This document shows, piece by piece, positions 29,684-35,220 of a stretch of 64,000 bases of DNA (its first letter is position 1; every line of letters starts with the position of its first letter). The position numbers were made by a program, and so were the translations under genes. The notes beneath the pieces were generated by a model that saw only the letters and a program-made list of their open reading frames with translations, was not told the DNA's origin and ran no database searches. The stretch spans positions 41,169,676 to 41,233,675 of the forward strand of contig CM049311.1 in NCBI GenBank assembly GCA_026874595.1, read 5' to 3'. Source of the stretch: Sipunculus nudus (taxonomy: Eukaryota; Annelida; Sipuncula; Golfingiida; Sipunculidae).

Positions 29684-29734
<51 letters not shown>

Positions 29735-29880
29735 GAATTACCCTCCGTTGTAAAGTGCTCAATGGCCTACAGACTAGGCCAGAGCGTTATAACTATCTAA
29801 CCACATTCACCTGATGATCGGGTCGCATCCCGTGAAACAGACTGTTATGAATTTACAGTGTTGATTTCTTCAGAGTTTTA

Positions 29881-29934
<54 letters not shown>

Positions 29935-30656
29935 CTTCACCACCTTTTTATTACAGTTAGCTGATTTTTGTGGCCTTAAAACAAACCTCGAAGGAACTGG
30001 TAAGTTTGAGCGGGTAGAAGACAGGCACCAGGATGACAGACGTTATGAACAGTCCAAGCAGGGTGCCTATTGTCTGGACGATATACTGTACACCATTAGT
30101 GTACATCTCAGCTGTCGTTCCAAGGATAAAAACGGCCGATATGTAGGTCATAAACAGGGACATTGACACGGGAATAACCTGCAGGAAATGACATATACAA
30201 ACACCGGTATTTCACAAATATTCGTACAATTGAAAACGTGATTTACCAATCATTTAAAACAATTAGTTGTATGTCGAAAATAACAGACGCATTCCCTTGT
30301 TTATCCTGATGTCGAGAATGGTTGAAACACTGATAAGCCTACATTTAGAAAACAGTAATGAATTATTGAAGTACAAAACACCATTAACTGAGTACTTGTT
30401 CCTGTTGGTCGTTATATATTGTGAAGAAGCTTCAAAATAATTGTAAGGGCATGTCTTTTCTTTGCAGTTACAATAAACCTTAATTGTGCAATTGTGTCCG
30501 TGCTCTTACCTTAAGCTGTCTATTGCCCATCAAGTATTCTTTGGTTGTCTTCTGCCGGTCGCCTGCCATGGCAAAATACAGCCCTATACCTAATGAAATG
30601 ACCAATGTAGCTGCAAAAATCAGCCAGTCCAGCCATTGTAGAAGAACCACTGCCAT
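213..30656 (-). CDS. SLC5-family sodium:solute symporter, 11 exons, C-terminus outside window
   Basis: Coding exons, in transcript order: 30656-30510, 30178-29987, 28334-28266, 24541-24490, 24076-24009, 23628-23548, 8981-8908, 8364-8224, 2171-2036, 1641-1556, 325-213. All introns are GT-AG and all phases match, giving about 386 codons without a stop. The family moves small solutes across the plasma membrane by co-transport with Na+, using a LeuT-type fold. Visible hallmarks are a first membrane helix followed by TTKEYLMGNRQ, the family signature IYTCMGGMKA across the exon 5/6 junction, GGMKAVVWTDVFQ, NQVSVQRY, CDPLRGR, and LFSGALSTLSSSMNSLSAVTW in the helix that contributes the second sodium site. 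Residue order and spacing fit SLC5A8/SLC5A12 (family length about 610), so roughly one third lies left of position 1. Related subfamilies (multivitamin, iodide) are not excluded and the substrate is inferred only. The start ATG at 30656 has A at -3 and G at +4. Confidence 0.93.
326..1282. other. Intron 10 remainder
   Basis: Low-complexity intron with CA/TA microsatellite at 487-530. Only short shadow reading frames are visible; I see nothing functional. Confidence 0.6.
1283..1555. repeat. 50-bp minisatellite built on the exon 10 splice donor
   Basis: The anchor TAACCT(A/T)CGA occurs at 1283, 1328, 1378, 1428, 1478 and 1528, an exact 50-bp period apart from the 45-bp outermost unit. On the minus strand each unit contains a version of GGCGCTCTCAG|GTAAGTCC, the last 11 bases of exon 10 plus its donor. 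AG|GT is kept in all five intronic copies, near 1506, 1456, 1406, 1356 and 1306. Confidence 0.9.
1556..1641 (-). CDS. SLC5 symporter coding exon 10 (residues 321-349)
   Basis: An 86-bp exon after TTTGTCAG, encoding LLPYFVVDVLNIPGLPGLFL and AVLFSGAL, with donor CTCAG|GTAAGT. The last 11 exon bases plus the donor recur every 50 bp in the intron that follows (see the repeat at 1283-1555). Confidence 0.94.
2036..2171 (-). CDS. SLC5 symporter coding exon 9 (residues 275-320)
   Basis: A 136-bp exon after GTTTTAG, encoding a helix (GGLYFAIFAVIVGCFGIVMY) and CDPLRGRLIGNSNQ, the conserved C-D-P loop of SLC5 carriers. The donor is CAG|GTAAGA, phase 0. Confidence 0.93.
2758..3572 (-). mobile_element. 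Solo LTR (family L1T) with 4-bp target duplication
   Basis: Starts TGTTACGG and ends CTGTAACA (TG...CA with an inverted TGTTAC/GTAACA), 815 bp. It is flanked by GTAT at 2754-2757 and 3573-3576, a target site duplication. Read on the minus strand it has a TATA-like GTATAAAT near 3295 and AATAAA near 2865, the layout of an LTR. Related copies lie at 18666-21110, 21222-21919 and 28807-29614. No internal retroelement domain is next to it. The size and 4-bp duplication fit a Gypsy-type LTR, which is an inference. Confidence 0.8.
3574..4033. repeat. 54-bp tandem array, about 8.5 copies
   Basis: TATAAATGATCCCC recurs at 3574, 3628, 3682 and so on to 4006, with exact 54-bp spacing and very few substitutions, implying recent expansion. 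A lone unit fragment at 2728-2757 lies on the other side of the LTR, so the LTR split one unit of the array. Confidence 0.95.
4584..7719. mobile_element. DNA transposon with TIR GTCAACTCCGTTACAAC and internal repeats of it
   Basis: The left end reads GTCAACTCCGTTACAACTG and the right end is its reverse complement (CTGTTGTAACGGAGTTGAC). The core TCA(A/G)CTCCGTTAC occurs also at 4926 and 4941 (forward), 4963 (reverse), 6948 and 7337 (forward), seven sites in all. Repeated terminal motifs inside an element usually bind transposase. No transposase is recognisable: the longest frame (4610-4828) resembles nothing I know. A hAT-type element (5256-6343) is nested inside. No clear target duplication was found, so the superfamily is unassigned. 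Confidence 0.6.
5256..6343. mobile_element. Non-autonomous hAT-type element, 8-bp target duplication
   Basis: Terminal inverted repeats TAGAGGTGCGGACCGGACCG (left) and CGGTCCGGTCCGCACTTCTA plus TA (right). The flanks carry an exact 8-bp duplication, GTTTGTTT, at 5248-5255 and 6344-6351. TAGAGGTGC ends and 8-bp duplications are typical of hAT transposons. The ends are rich in CGGTCC repeats. No coding capacity is left. Confidence 0.85.
7720..8223. other. Intron 8, part without recognised feature
   Basis: A 123-codon frame on the minus strand (8037-7666) is open here but resembles no known family. It cannot be an exon because exons 8 and 9 join directly in phase. No other feature is seen. Confidence 0.6.
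8224..8364 (-). CDS. SLC5 symporter coding exon 8 (residues 228-275)
   Basis: A 141-bp exon after TTTCCAG, encoding FSIDPTKRMNFWPLVIGE and GTNQVSVQRY. The donor is AAACT|GTACGT: the reading frame needs two leftover bases here, and CT plus A from exon 9 gives Leu. This rules out the neighbouring GTGG as donor. Confidence 0.93.
8461..8657. repeat. Compound microsatellite (TA)n-(GT)n-(GA)n and G tract
   Basis: (TA)n at about 8463-8504, (TG)n to 8522 and (GA)n to 8550, followed by an uninterrupted G run at about 8641-8657. It lies between exons 7 and 8. Confidence 0.95.
8908..8981 (-). CDS. SLC5 symporter coding exon 7 (residues 204-228)
   Basis: A 74-bp exon between TTCTAAG and TTGA|GTAAGA. 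It encodes GTVRVGGFAEAW and then VGGRLNFF. The last two nt (GA) join the C of exon 8 to make Asp, giving LNFFDFSIDP, the counterpart of LNFWNFNPNP in SLC5A8. Confidence 0.92.
9000..10452. other. Giant intron 6, first part
   Basis: AT-rich intron. Near 9236-9266 a short hairpin (GCCGTGT...ACACGGC) and GGACACGG words recall the 16-bp repeats at 10453. No gene or assignable element is seen. Confidence 0.5.
10453..10500. repeat. Three perfect 16-bp repeats with internal dyad
   Basis: CGGACATCCGTGTCCG occurs three times head to tail without a mismatch. Each unit has CGGACA/TGTCCG arms around TCCG, so the strand can form stacked hairpins. Confidence 0.9.
10513..12329. mobile_element. TIR-bounded element, GGCCTATGTGATC ends
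   Basis: GGCCTATGTGATCGAA on the left and the reverse complement of GGCCTATGTGATCAAA on the right bound 1.8 kb. Sub-terminal regions are rich in TTGCG/CGCAA words, unlike the AT-rich centre. No transposase and no convincing target duplication. A Harbinger-like MITE is possible, but this rests on the GGCC start alone. Confidence 0.5.
12330..13260. other. Intronic DNA without recognised feature
   Basis: AT-rich sequence with a G-rich patch near 12436. No repeat, gene or RNA could be recognised. Confidence 0.5.
13275..13510 (+). repeat. Dispersed repeat D, copy 1
   Basis: Highly similar to 22340-22570, from AAAGAAAGGT(T/C)CTTTATAAAG through a GATACAGGAACGTG core to GCCCCCTTCTT. Frames in the two copies do not agree, so it is not coding. 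No ends are resolved; a fragment of a larger interspersed repeat. Confidence 0.8.
13610..14004. repeat. Degenerate ~210-bp repeat with CCATTTTGAATATATAA
   Basis: The phrase GCCATTTTGAATATATAATGA recurs near 13650 and 13860, then near 15145 and (decayed) 15520, on the other side of the element at 14010-15119. A related piece in the other orientation is at 22145-22260. It is an old tandem repeat split by the later insertion. Confidence 0.55.
14010..15119 (+). mobile_element. CAGGGGCG-TIR element (family M), copy 1
   Basis: Ends CAGGGGCG(A/T)AGCCA and TGGCTACGCCCCTG are inverted repeats. GTCAT at 14005-14009 and 15120-15124 is a 5-bp target duplication. CAG...CTG ends with 5-bp duplications recall the hAT5 group (inference). 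Inside are (TA)n (14123-14172), a second inverted pair CAGTGGCG(A/G)ATC (near 14203) and GATCCGCCACTG (near 15066), (AAT)n, and long C runs near both ends. No coding capacity. Confidence 0.85.
15120..15660. repeat. Continuation of degenerate CCATTTTGAATATATAA repeat
   Basis: The right-hand part of the old repeat interrupted by the family M element. Units near 15145 and 15520 are strongly decayed. Confidence 0.45.
15661..16403. other. Intronic DNA without recognised feature
   Basis: Only short frames and AT-rich unique-looking sequence are seen. Confidence 0.5.
16404..16504. repeat. Imperfect foldback, about 100 bp
   Basis: Arms CAGTCAATGTGT (left) and ACACATTGACTG (right) enclose an inner hairpin GCCTGAA-TTT-TTCAGGC. 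The whole stretch can fold with a few bulges. A relic of a short MITE or a fold-back element; nothing shows it is transcribed. Confidence 0.6.
16510..18600. other. Intronic DNA with paired G and C runs
   Basis: A G run at about 17075-17088 and a C run at about 17112-17125 lie 25 bp apart as an inverted pair. The rest is AT-rich with no recognisable gene or repeat. Confidence 0.5.
18611..18665. repeat. (TA)n microsatellite abutting an LTR
   Basis: About 27 TA units, ending exactly at the TGTTACGG start of the LTR at 18666. Confidence 0.95.
18666..21110 (-). mobile_element. Solo LTR, copy B, split by a tandem-core insertion
   Basis: 18666-18708 and 20492-21110 together make an LTR of the family at 2758-3572, from TGTTACGG to CTTCTGTAACA. 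On the minus strand it carries AATAAA near 20580 and TTATAAAT near 20995. About 20 bp of LTR is missing at the insertion point. Confidence 0.8.
18709..20491. mobile_element. Tandem-core element with hairpin end (pearl/HINE-like)
   Basis: Five full 180-bp units start at 19499, 19679, 19859, 20041 and 20221, each opening GTACATGT. A decayed related stretch lies at 18721-19380 and ends in a GACGGAC/GACAGACA run (19397-19442). The right end carries GCCCCGGCCAC-TTT-GTGGCGGGGGC, an 11-bp stem with one mismatch, right before the junction. A tandem core plus a 3' hairpin is the architecture described for bivalve pearl elements and Helentron-associated elements. This is classification by structure only, and no Rep/helicase is present. 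Two related elements may be joined here. Confidence 0.65.
21222..21919 (+). mobile_element. Solo LTR, copy C, lacking its first ~120 bp
   Basis: Nearly identical to 28922-29614, including TATATAAAGG at 21391 and the GTTCCGTAACA end. The left part (TGTTACAGG...) is missing. A (TA)n tract starts at the right boundary. Orientation is opposite to the copy at 18666-21110, so the two are not LTRs of one element. Confidence 0.8.
21391..21400 (+). promoter_or_regulatory. LTR TATA box
   Basis: TATATAAAGG within the LTR, upstream of a conserved GAACCAG...GCAGA segment where transcription would begin. The same box is at 29087 in the sister copy. Confidence 0.55.
21920..21978. repeat. (TA)n microsatellite abutting an LTR
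   Basis: Begins directly after the GTAACA end of the LTR. Confidence 0.95.
21980..22339. other. Intronic DNA with a relic of the CCATTTTGAATATA repeat
   Basis: 22145-22260 is similar, in inverse orientation, to the degenerate repeat at 13610. Nothing else is seen. Confidence 0.45.
22340..22575 (+). repeat. Dispersed repeat D, copy 2
   Basis: Second copy of the sequence at 13275-13510, same orientation, with small indels. The indels break any common reading frame. Confidence 0.8.
22728..23326 (+). mobile_element. Tandem-core element V, short form (one core unit)
   Basis: Shares both ends and one core unit with 58202-59598: start CGACTACGTGTGTCCG, core CATATTAGCATGGATGTCTGCC, then GACGGACGC and a GGCGGCGGC patch, ending near GATGAATACAA. 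Both copies are bounded by AAT/TAA-rich microsatellite. It sits about 220 bp from exon 6 in the same intron. Confidence 0.7.
23322..23392. repeat. (AAT)n microsatellite
   Basis: About 20 AAT/AGT units directly following the tandem-core element. Confidence 0.95.
23548..23628 (-). CDS. SLC5 symporter coding exon 6 (residues 177-203)
   Basis: An 81-bp exon between TTATAG and ATA|GTAAGT, opening with GGMKAVVWTDVFQ, the most recognisable SLC5 motif, followed by a membrane helix. The following intron is 14.6 kb, by far the longest in the gene. Confidence 0.94.
24009..24076 (-). CDS. SLC5 symporter coding exon 5 (residues 154-176)
   Basis: Starts with TG after CTGAAG, completing the Val codon from exon 4. 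It encodes TGFPVWASTLIASFVTMIYT plus Cys-Met, then donor ATG|GTATGT. It carries the first half of the sodium-symporter family signature. Confidence 0.92.
24490..24541 (-). CDS. SLC5 symporter coding exon 4 (residues 137-154)
   Basis: A 52-bp exon encoding IFSMGLAMYAPATALEG, with acceptor TTTTAG and donor GGAG|GTAGGT. It ends with one nt of a codon, which the next exon completes to Val. The APATAL motif matches the APALAL motif of helix 4 in the family. Confidence 0.92.
25150..28195. mobile_element. CpG-rich interspersed sequence, possibly a decayed TIR transposon
   Basis: Unlike the AT-rich surroundings, this block is rich in TTGCGAC, GTCGTA and TCACGA words. The right end (TTTTGTGTGACTGGGCCC, inverted GGGCCCAGTCACA) resembles the AGTCACAGGAAAC stretch near 25200 in inverted form. 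A 169-codon minus-strand frame (27330-26821) and a 79-codon plus frame (27471-27710) resemble nothing I know. It is split by the family M element at 25533-26643. Boundaries are uncertain. Confidence 0.35.
25533..26643 (+). mobile_element. CAGGGGCG-TIR element (family M), copy 2
   Basis: Collinear with copy 1 over its full length: same ends, (TA)n, inner inverted pair, and AAT tract. CTGAT stands at 25528-25532 and at 26645-26649, one base off the element end, so the target duplication is imperfect. Confidence 0.8.
28266..28334 (-). CDS. SLC5 symporter coding exon 3 (residues 114-136)
   Basis: A 69-bp exon between TTTTCAG and CAG|GTACAT. It encodes YVEMRFRSRPLRLL and the start of the next helix, aligning with the YLELRF loop of SLC5A8. 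Phase is 0 at both ends, joining FE|YVEMRF. Confidence 0.92.
28807..29614 (+). mobile_element. Complete solo LTR, copy D
   Basis: TGTTACAGG...CCGTAACA, 808 bp, in intron 2 and antisense to the symporter gene. It has TATATAAA at 29087, AATAAA near 29450, and a conserved splice-poor body. It is almost identical to copy C over about 690 bp. (TA)n lies on both sides (28793-28805 and 29615-29728). Confidence 0.85.
29087..29094 (+). promoter_or_regulatory. LTR TATA box
   Basis: TATATAAA in the same context as 21391. It points into the intron on the strand opposite to the host gene. Confidence 0.55.
29615..29728. repeat. (TA)n microsatellite
   Basis: A long TA run with a few AA/TT interruptions, beginning at the LTR end. 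Confidence 0.95.
29745..29832 (+). repeat. Possible tRNA-derived SINE relic
   Basis: AGGCCAGAGCG followed about 35 bp later by GGGTCGCATCCC resembles degenerate A and B boxes of a tRNA promoter. The stems do not pair well, so it is not a tRNA gene. Flanked on both sides by (TA)n. Confidence 0.3.
29882..29931. repeat. (TA)n microsatellite 55 bp from exon 2
   Basis: About 25 TA units in intron 2, close to the exon 2 donor. Confidence 0.95.
29987..30178 (-). CDS. SLC5 symporter coding exon 2 (residues 50-113)
   Basis: The acceptor ends CTGCAG at 30179. The exon encodes two helices with the family patterns MTYISAVFILGTTAEMY and VPVFYPLKLTSSFE, matching the helix 2-3 region of SLC5 carriers. The donor is GAG|GTTTGT and the phase is 0 at both ends (64 codons). 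A (TA)n tract lies about 55 bp into the following intron. Confidence 0.93.
30510..30656 (-). CDS. SLC5 symporter coding exon 1 (residues 1-49)
   Basis: It begins MAVVLLQWLDW and holds membrane helix 1 (WLIFAATLVISLGIGLYFAM) and the conserved cytosolic stretch TTKEYLMGNRQLK. It ends AAG|GTAAGAG in phase 0. The frame stays open upstream to another ATG at 30743. A possible acceptor (pyrimidine-rich, ending TTCAG) at 30736-30740 suggests that 30735-30657 is 5'UTR and that the ATG at 30656 is the start. Confidence 0.9.
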
Positions 30657-30735
30657 GCTGACGCTGAAAGCGATAGCCTGATCTATGCAAGACCGTGTGA
30701 CGAAGTGAGAAGCCTGCTCTAGGGCAGAGTGTCCT
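30657..30735 (-). other. Probable 5'UTR part of exon 1
   Basis: Sequence between a pyrimidine-rich TTTGTTCAG acceptor and the start ATG. The frame is open, so an N-terminal extension of 29 residues from the ATG at 30743 is the alternative if this acceptor is not used. No TATA box or initiator is obvious upstream. Confidence 0.4.
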
Positions 30736-30739
30736 CTGA

Positions 30740-31640
30740 ACAAACAAACTGATAAAGTGGCTTAAAGTGGGTGTTTAAAGTGGCCAAGGTAGTCTAAGGA
30801 CGGTTGATGTTAATTAATGTCATTTTTTAGTTGAAATACGTGCGCCAAATATAATCAACAAATGGTTTCTGTATTTTATACAGGCAGGGTTATTCATTCT
30901 TACTTTACAATGAACTTATATAGATGGAATGTTGAAAGACATTATAAATGAGAATGTGTCGTTTTATCTTATTGCATGTTACTGGAACTGTTATCTATTT
31001 GAAAAAAGGTTAATGCATAATACTGAAAAAATAACGCATTTAAAATGTTAGGATCCACTTTTGTGTCATTTGGAATCTGTTTTCCTTATGTGTGAGATAA
31101 CATGTTGTTGCATTTGTATAATAAACTACTGCATGTAACAACTGCACATCACTTAACAATCAATGGCACACTGACAGGCTGGTAAACGATACTATGGTTG
31201 TTTGAAAGTTTTTCGCTAAAATCAGAATGCAATATGACATTATGTTAGCCAAATCAAGTGTAAAATTGGTGTGTCTGTAAAAATTCACGAAACCGCCGCT
31301 GTGTCCTCGCGTATTCCTCCAATTATAAATGAAAATTCACCAGTTGAGAATATATGATTTTTCTATGGCTTCGGACTGACTCGTGTTGTTTTTATTATTT
31401 ACTCAGTTTTGTTGCTGAAGAAGGAGTACGTCGCATCCTTTGTTAATCGGGTTCAACATTATAAAATGTCCTACGCCATAGTAGAGGGACGTCCCATTTC
31501 ACAGCCGATCCCCATGGAGGTGAGCTAAACATACAAGAGTGCTAATACTAATATGGCATGTGCTAATTTAGCCATCCCAAATCCTGTTCTAATGTCTTTA
31601 CAGAGCGAACGTTTATTATTTCGGCAAGTGTCGTCGTGGA
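30740..31640. other. Upstream region of the symporter gene
   Basis: No TATA box, CpG cluster or further exon could be recognised. Untranslated exons may lie here. Confidence 0.5.
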
Positions 31641-31876
31641 GGTATCATTTCCAAACACTCTGACACCCAGTACAAATATGCTATCATTATGATGCCAAAG
31701 TTATCGGTGAAGGATTCGACATGCTATCATTGTGACACGGTAAGTTCGCAGGAGGTTTCGATATACTACCATTTGCTGTCATTGTGCCATCGTAACTTCG
31801 GTAAAAGTTTCCATATGCTATCATTGTGACACCGTAACTTCGGTGGAGGTTTCGATATACTGTCATTGTGACACCT
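31640..31876. repeat. Degenerate ~46-bp minisatellite, left part
   Basis: Units of the type GCTATCATTGTGACACCGTA plus CTTCGGTGGAGGTTTCGATA recur about every 46-60 bp. It resumes at 33112-33250 beyond the family M element. Confidence 0.75.
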
Positions 31877-32948
31877 CAGGGGCGTAGCCAGGATTGAGGG
31901 AGGGGAGGGGGCCATCATCAGTGGCGGATCAAGACATTCGAAAACGGGGGGGGGGGGGGGGGGGGGGCGCTAGCTAATATGCATGTATGGGAAATATGAA
32001 AACATTTATATATACAAGTATTAATTTTATTATTATTATTATTATTATTATTAATATTATAATTTTTACTATACTTTATATATTTTAGTGTATGAAAATA
32101 TATATATATATTTATTTTCAATTATGAACCATGGTTTAATTGTTAGGGTTTCCTCCTCACATATTGGGACATTTTTTGAATATACAATGTAAAGAGGACA
32201 TTTTGAGGCAATGTTCACAAAAAATGAGGATTTCCTGTTCCTGAAAAACTGTTCCCTTATGCCTTTGCGTTATGTAGTCAAACTGTAGAGAGGTTCAATA
32301 TTAAATATTTATATTTCTTCAAAATTTGGATATAAATTTCAAACGAGTCAATGGCGCATAAGCGCAATCACGTTTGTAACTATCAAAATATTATCTTTTA
32401 AATGTAATGTTCGTGGTAAAATAACTGATAAGCTGAATTATTATGTTAAACTTTGCATTTTACCGGGTTCCGTGGTCTCGACAGCACACAGGACTCCTAA
32501 GAGCTCAGCACAGATCGCGAGTTAGAGTACCGGTATCACCAGAGGAGCCGTAAGATTATTCACGGTCGACCCCAACCAGGGCCCGGTTCTCGATCGATCT
32601 GCAGTTGTTCTGAAGTTGTTCATAAATATCCTTATACTCAACTAATAAATTTGACACGAACCAGGGCCCGGTGCTCGATCGATCTGCAGTTGTTCTGAAG
32701 TTGTTCATAAATATCCTTATACTCAACTAATAAATTTGAAAGTAATTGTAACTGCAGATAACTTAAATAAAGTCTAATTACTTATTAATAATAAGAAATA
32801 TAAAAAAAATTAAAATCAATCACGAAAATCGGAAATTAGATAAAATGAGAGATTTTGCAGCTCAACGGGGGCCGCGCGCCGAAGGCGACCCCTCTGGATT
32901 CGCCACTGATAGCATATATCCGCCTCTGATTTAATGCAGATATATATA

Positions 32949-32993
<45 letters not shown>

Positions 32994-33111
32994 TTTATAT
33001 ATTGTATTAGGTTAGGTGAAATTCCGAAAGGATGGCGAGTACAGGTTGCGACCGGGGCGGGGGGGGGGGGGGGGGCATGGCCTCCTGCGGCCCCCCTTGG
33101 TTACGCCCCTG
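31877..33111 (-). mobile_element. CAGGGGCG-TIR element (family M), copy 3, inverted
   Basis: Same family as 14010 and 25533 in the opposite orientation. CACCT at 31872-31876 and 33112-33116 is an exact 5-bp target duplication. It carries a private 85-bp tandem duplication (CGATCGATCT at 32591 and 32676), which makes it longer than the others, and long G runs near both ends. Confidence 0.88.
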
Positions 33112-33255
33112 CACCTTGACTAAAGTGGAGGTACCGATAGGCTATCATCGTGACATCATGACTTAAGTGGAGGGTCTATTATACTATTATTGTGTCACCT
33201 CAATTTTATTGGAGCTTCCGGTATGCTATCATTGTTACACTGTAACTTAAGTGGA
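33112..33255. repeat. Degenerate ~46-bp minisatellite, right part
   Basis: Continues the array at 31640-31876, so the family M element inserted into a tandem repeat. Confidence 0.7.
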
Positions 33256-35220
33256 GCTCCTCGCAGTGGCCGATACAGAGATGAAGCCCCCCCCCCAAAA
33301 AAAAAAAACCACCGTTATAATTTTTTTTATCAGAGAAATTTACATTACTACGAGTTATATCCTTATGTCATTTGCATTTTTTTTCATTTATGATGTCATT
33401 GGTATTATTTTCATTTATGACAGCCATATCCCATTAAACAAACCGCCAATTAAATATAAAACCAAAGCTGAAAAAATGGGACTAAAGCGTGTCTATACAA
33501 TGTCCGTATTCATATTTTTAGAAGAATAAGTTTGATATAACCACAATGGATGCAGACATCAACATTCTATTCAAATTACTTCTCAGACTTGACTTCTGTC
33601 TTCCACGTGATAAGTTTCGGATTTGTTTCAGCTTTTTAGGTCTTGACAGTACTCTTGAACATAAATAATTAAATATTGAACTTGATATTGAACTTTTCTT
33701 CAATTCGACTTATCTTAGGGAAAATAAATCTTGTTCGATTTTAACTGGATTATATTGTATTGTCGTTCAGTTAAACACAGTATACAGTGTATGTATATGC
33801 ACGGTCTTTTTATGACTGCCAAGTAAGCCCTGAAAACGTATTGGCTCATCATAAATAACATGTAAAGCGGACTGGGATTGGGGCTGTATATATCCGTTTG
33901 AATGTTTGTAGGGAAACACTTTGTTGAACGTATATAGTAAAAAGAAAATTAGATATGCCCACAGCATCGATTTATGAATATTTTTTCATCGATCAGCAAT
34001 GTATTCACTGGTGGTGCATTAATATATAAGAAACATTAAGCGTTTCATAATATGGCGATTAAGACGAACACGCCAGAAATCAAATTTCCGAAAACCTGCA
34101 TACATAAATATAGTTATCGTACACAGGGAATTTAAGAGATATTCAAGCTACTGGTTATTCAAAATAAACTCGAGTGAGTAAAATTAACTTGATATTCAGC
34201 AGAGTCATTCAAATTGTATCGGGTTATCGGTTTGCCTCAAATAAATATTTATATGATTCAATTTTGCTTATTACTTTTGATTGTTTGAGTTTGTCTTTTT
34301 TTTATAAATGGGTAAACTTTGTTTTGATGAATAATAAAAGAATGATTAAAGTCGGGGCCTTGCGTGTGCCGGTCAAACATTTTACAAAGAGTACAATGTA
34401 TGGACGAGTTTGCCATACTTTCGTAATATATTTCCAAATATTGAAGTCCAAGTTTCATGCACTTTTATAAGTTAAAAAGCGTAATGTACCTTTTTATTAA
34501 GTTAATACAGAGCTTACAACAACGTTTCAAGCTAAACGAAATCGAATTTATGCTCCATTTTATCCGTGAAACATTAACGGTAATCACGCTGCTGAGCTGT
34601 CAGGATGTTTACACGTGTTGGTCTGCTCGTGATTTACACTGGTCAGTTGGTGTTAATTTTTTATGCAGTGTCTTAAATTATGTTATAATGGGACTTTCTG
34701 AATGGTTTTAAAATAAGCACAGTGAATGCGGTTTCTACACTAGTAAAAACAACGTCAGGACACGGGGTATTGCATGGAACTGTTAAGTGACAAATTACCC
34801 ATGGTTGACGTTTGAGTATTTCTATCTGCGGCATATAAACAAGACTTGGCACTTTACTGCATTGATATATGAACAATCACTGTGCCCAACGATTATGATA
34901 TGCCGCGTCTGTGAGTATATTCAATTTGACATCAAGATATCCAGGAAACTAAGTTTATTGCTTAAAATAAACTGCAAAATGTTCCTATCATCTTATAAAT
35001 CAGTAGCTAAACCTTAATACAATACTCTCATAGTCTTAATGCCTGGCATTTAGTAATACCTCCGGCAACAGAGTGTTTTTGTTATGCACTAAAGATGTTC
35101 TTATCATTCAATGGGCTGATTCAAAAGGGAGTCATATATCACAAGTGTCGCTCATAATTACGGCCAAACAGTCAGATGTACCAGTTGGAGTGCAATGGTT
35201 ATATATACTAGACAAATAAA
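33256..35220. other. Intergenic AT-rich DNA
   Basis: Only short open frames, none with a recognised motif (longest 98 codons at 34174-34470). Nothing else is seen. Confidence 0.5.

Noticed and set aside
30657-30743. Upstream in-frame ATG at 30743 as the symporter start
   Set aside because: The ATG at 30656 has the better context and places helix 1 at the usual distance from the N-terminus. A likely acceptor lies between them. Not fully excluded.
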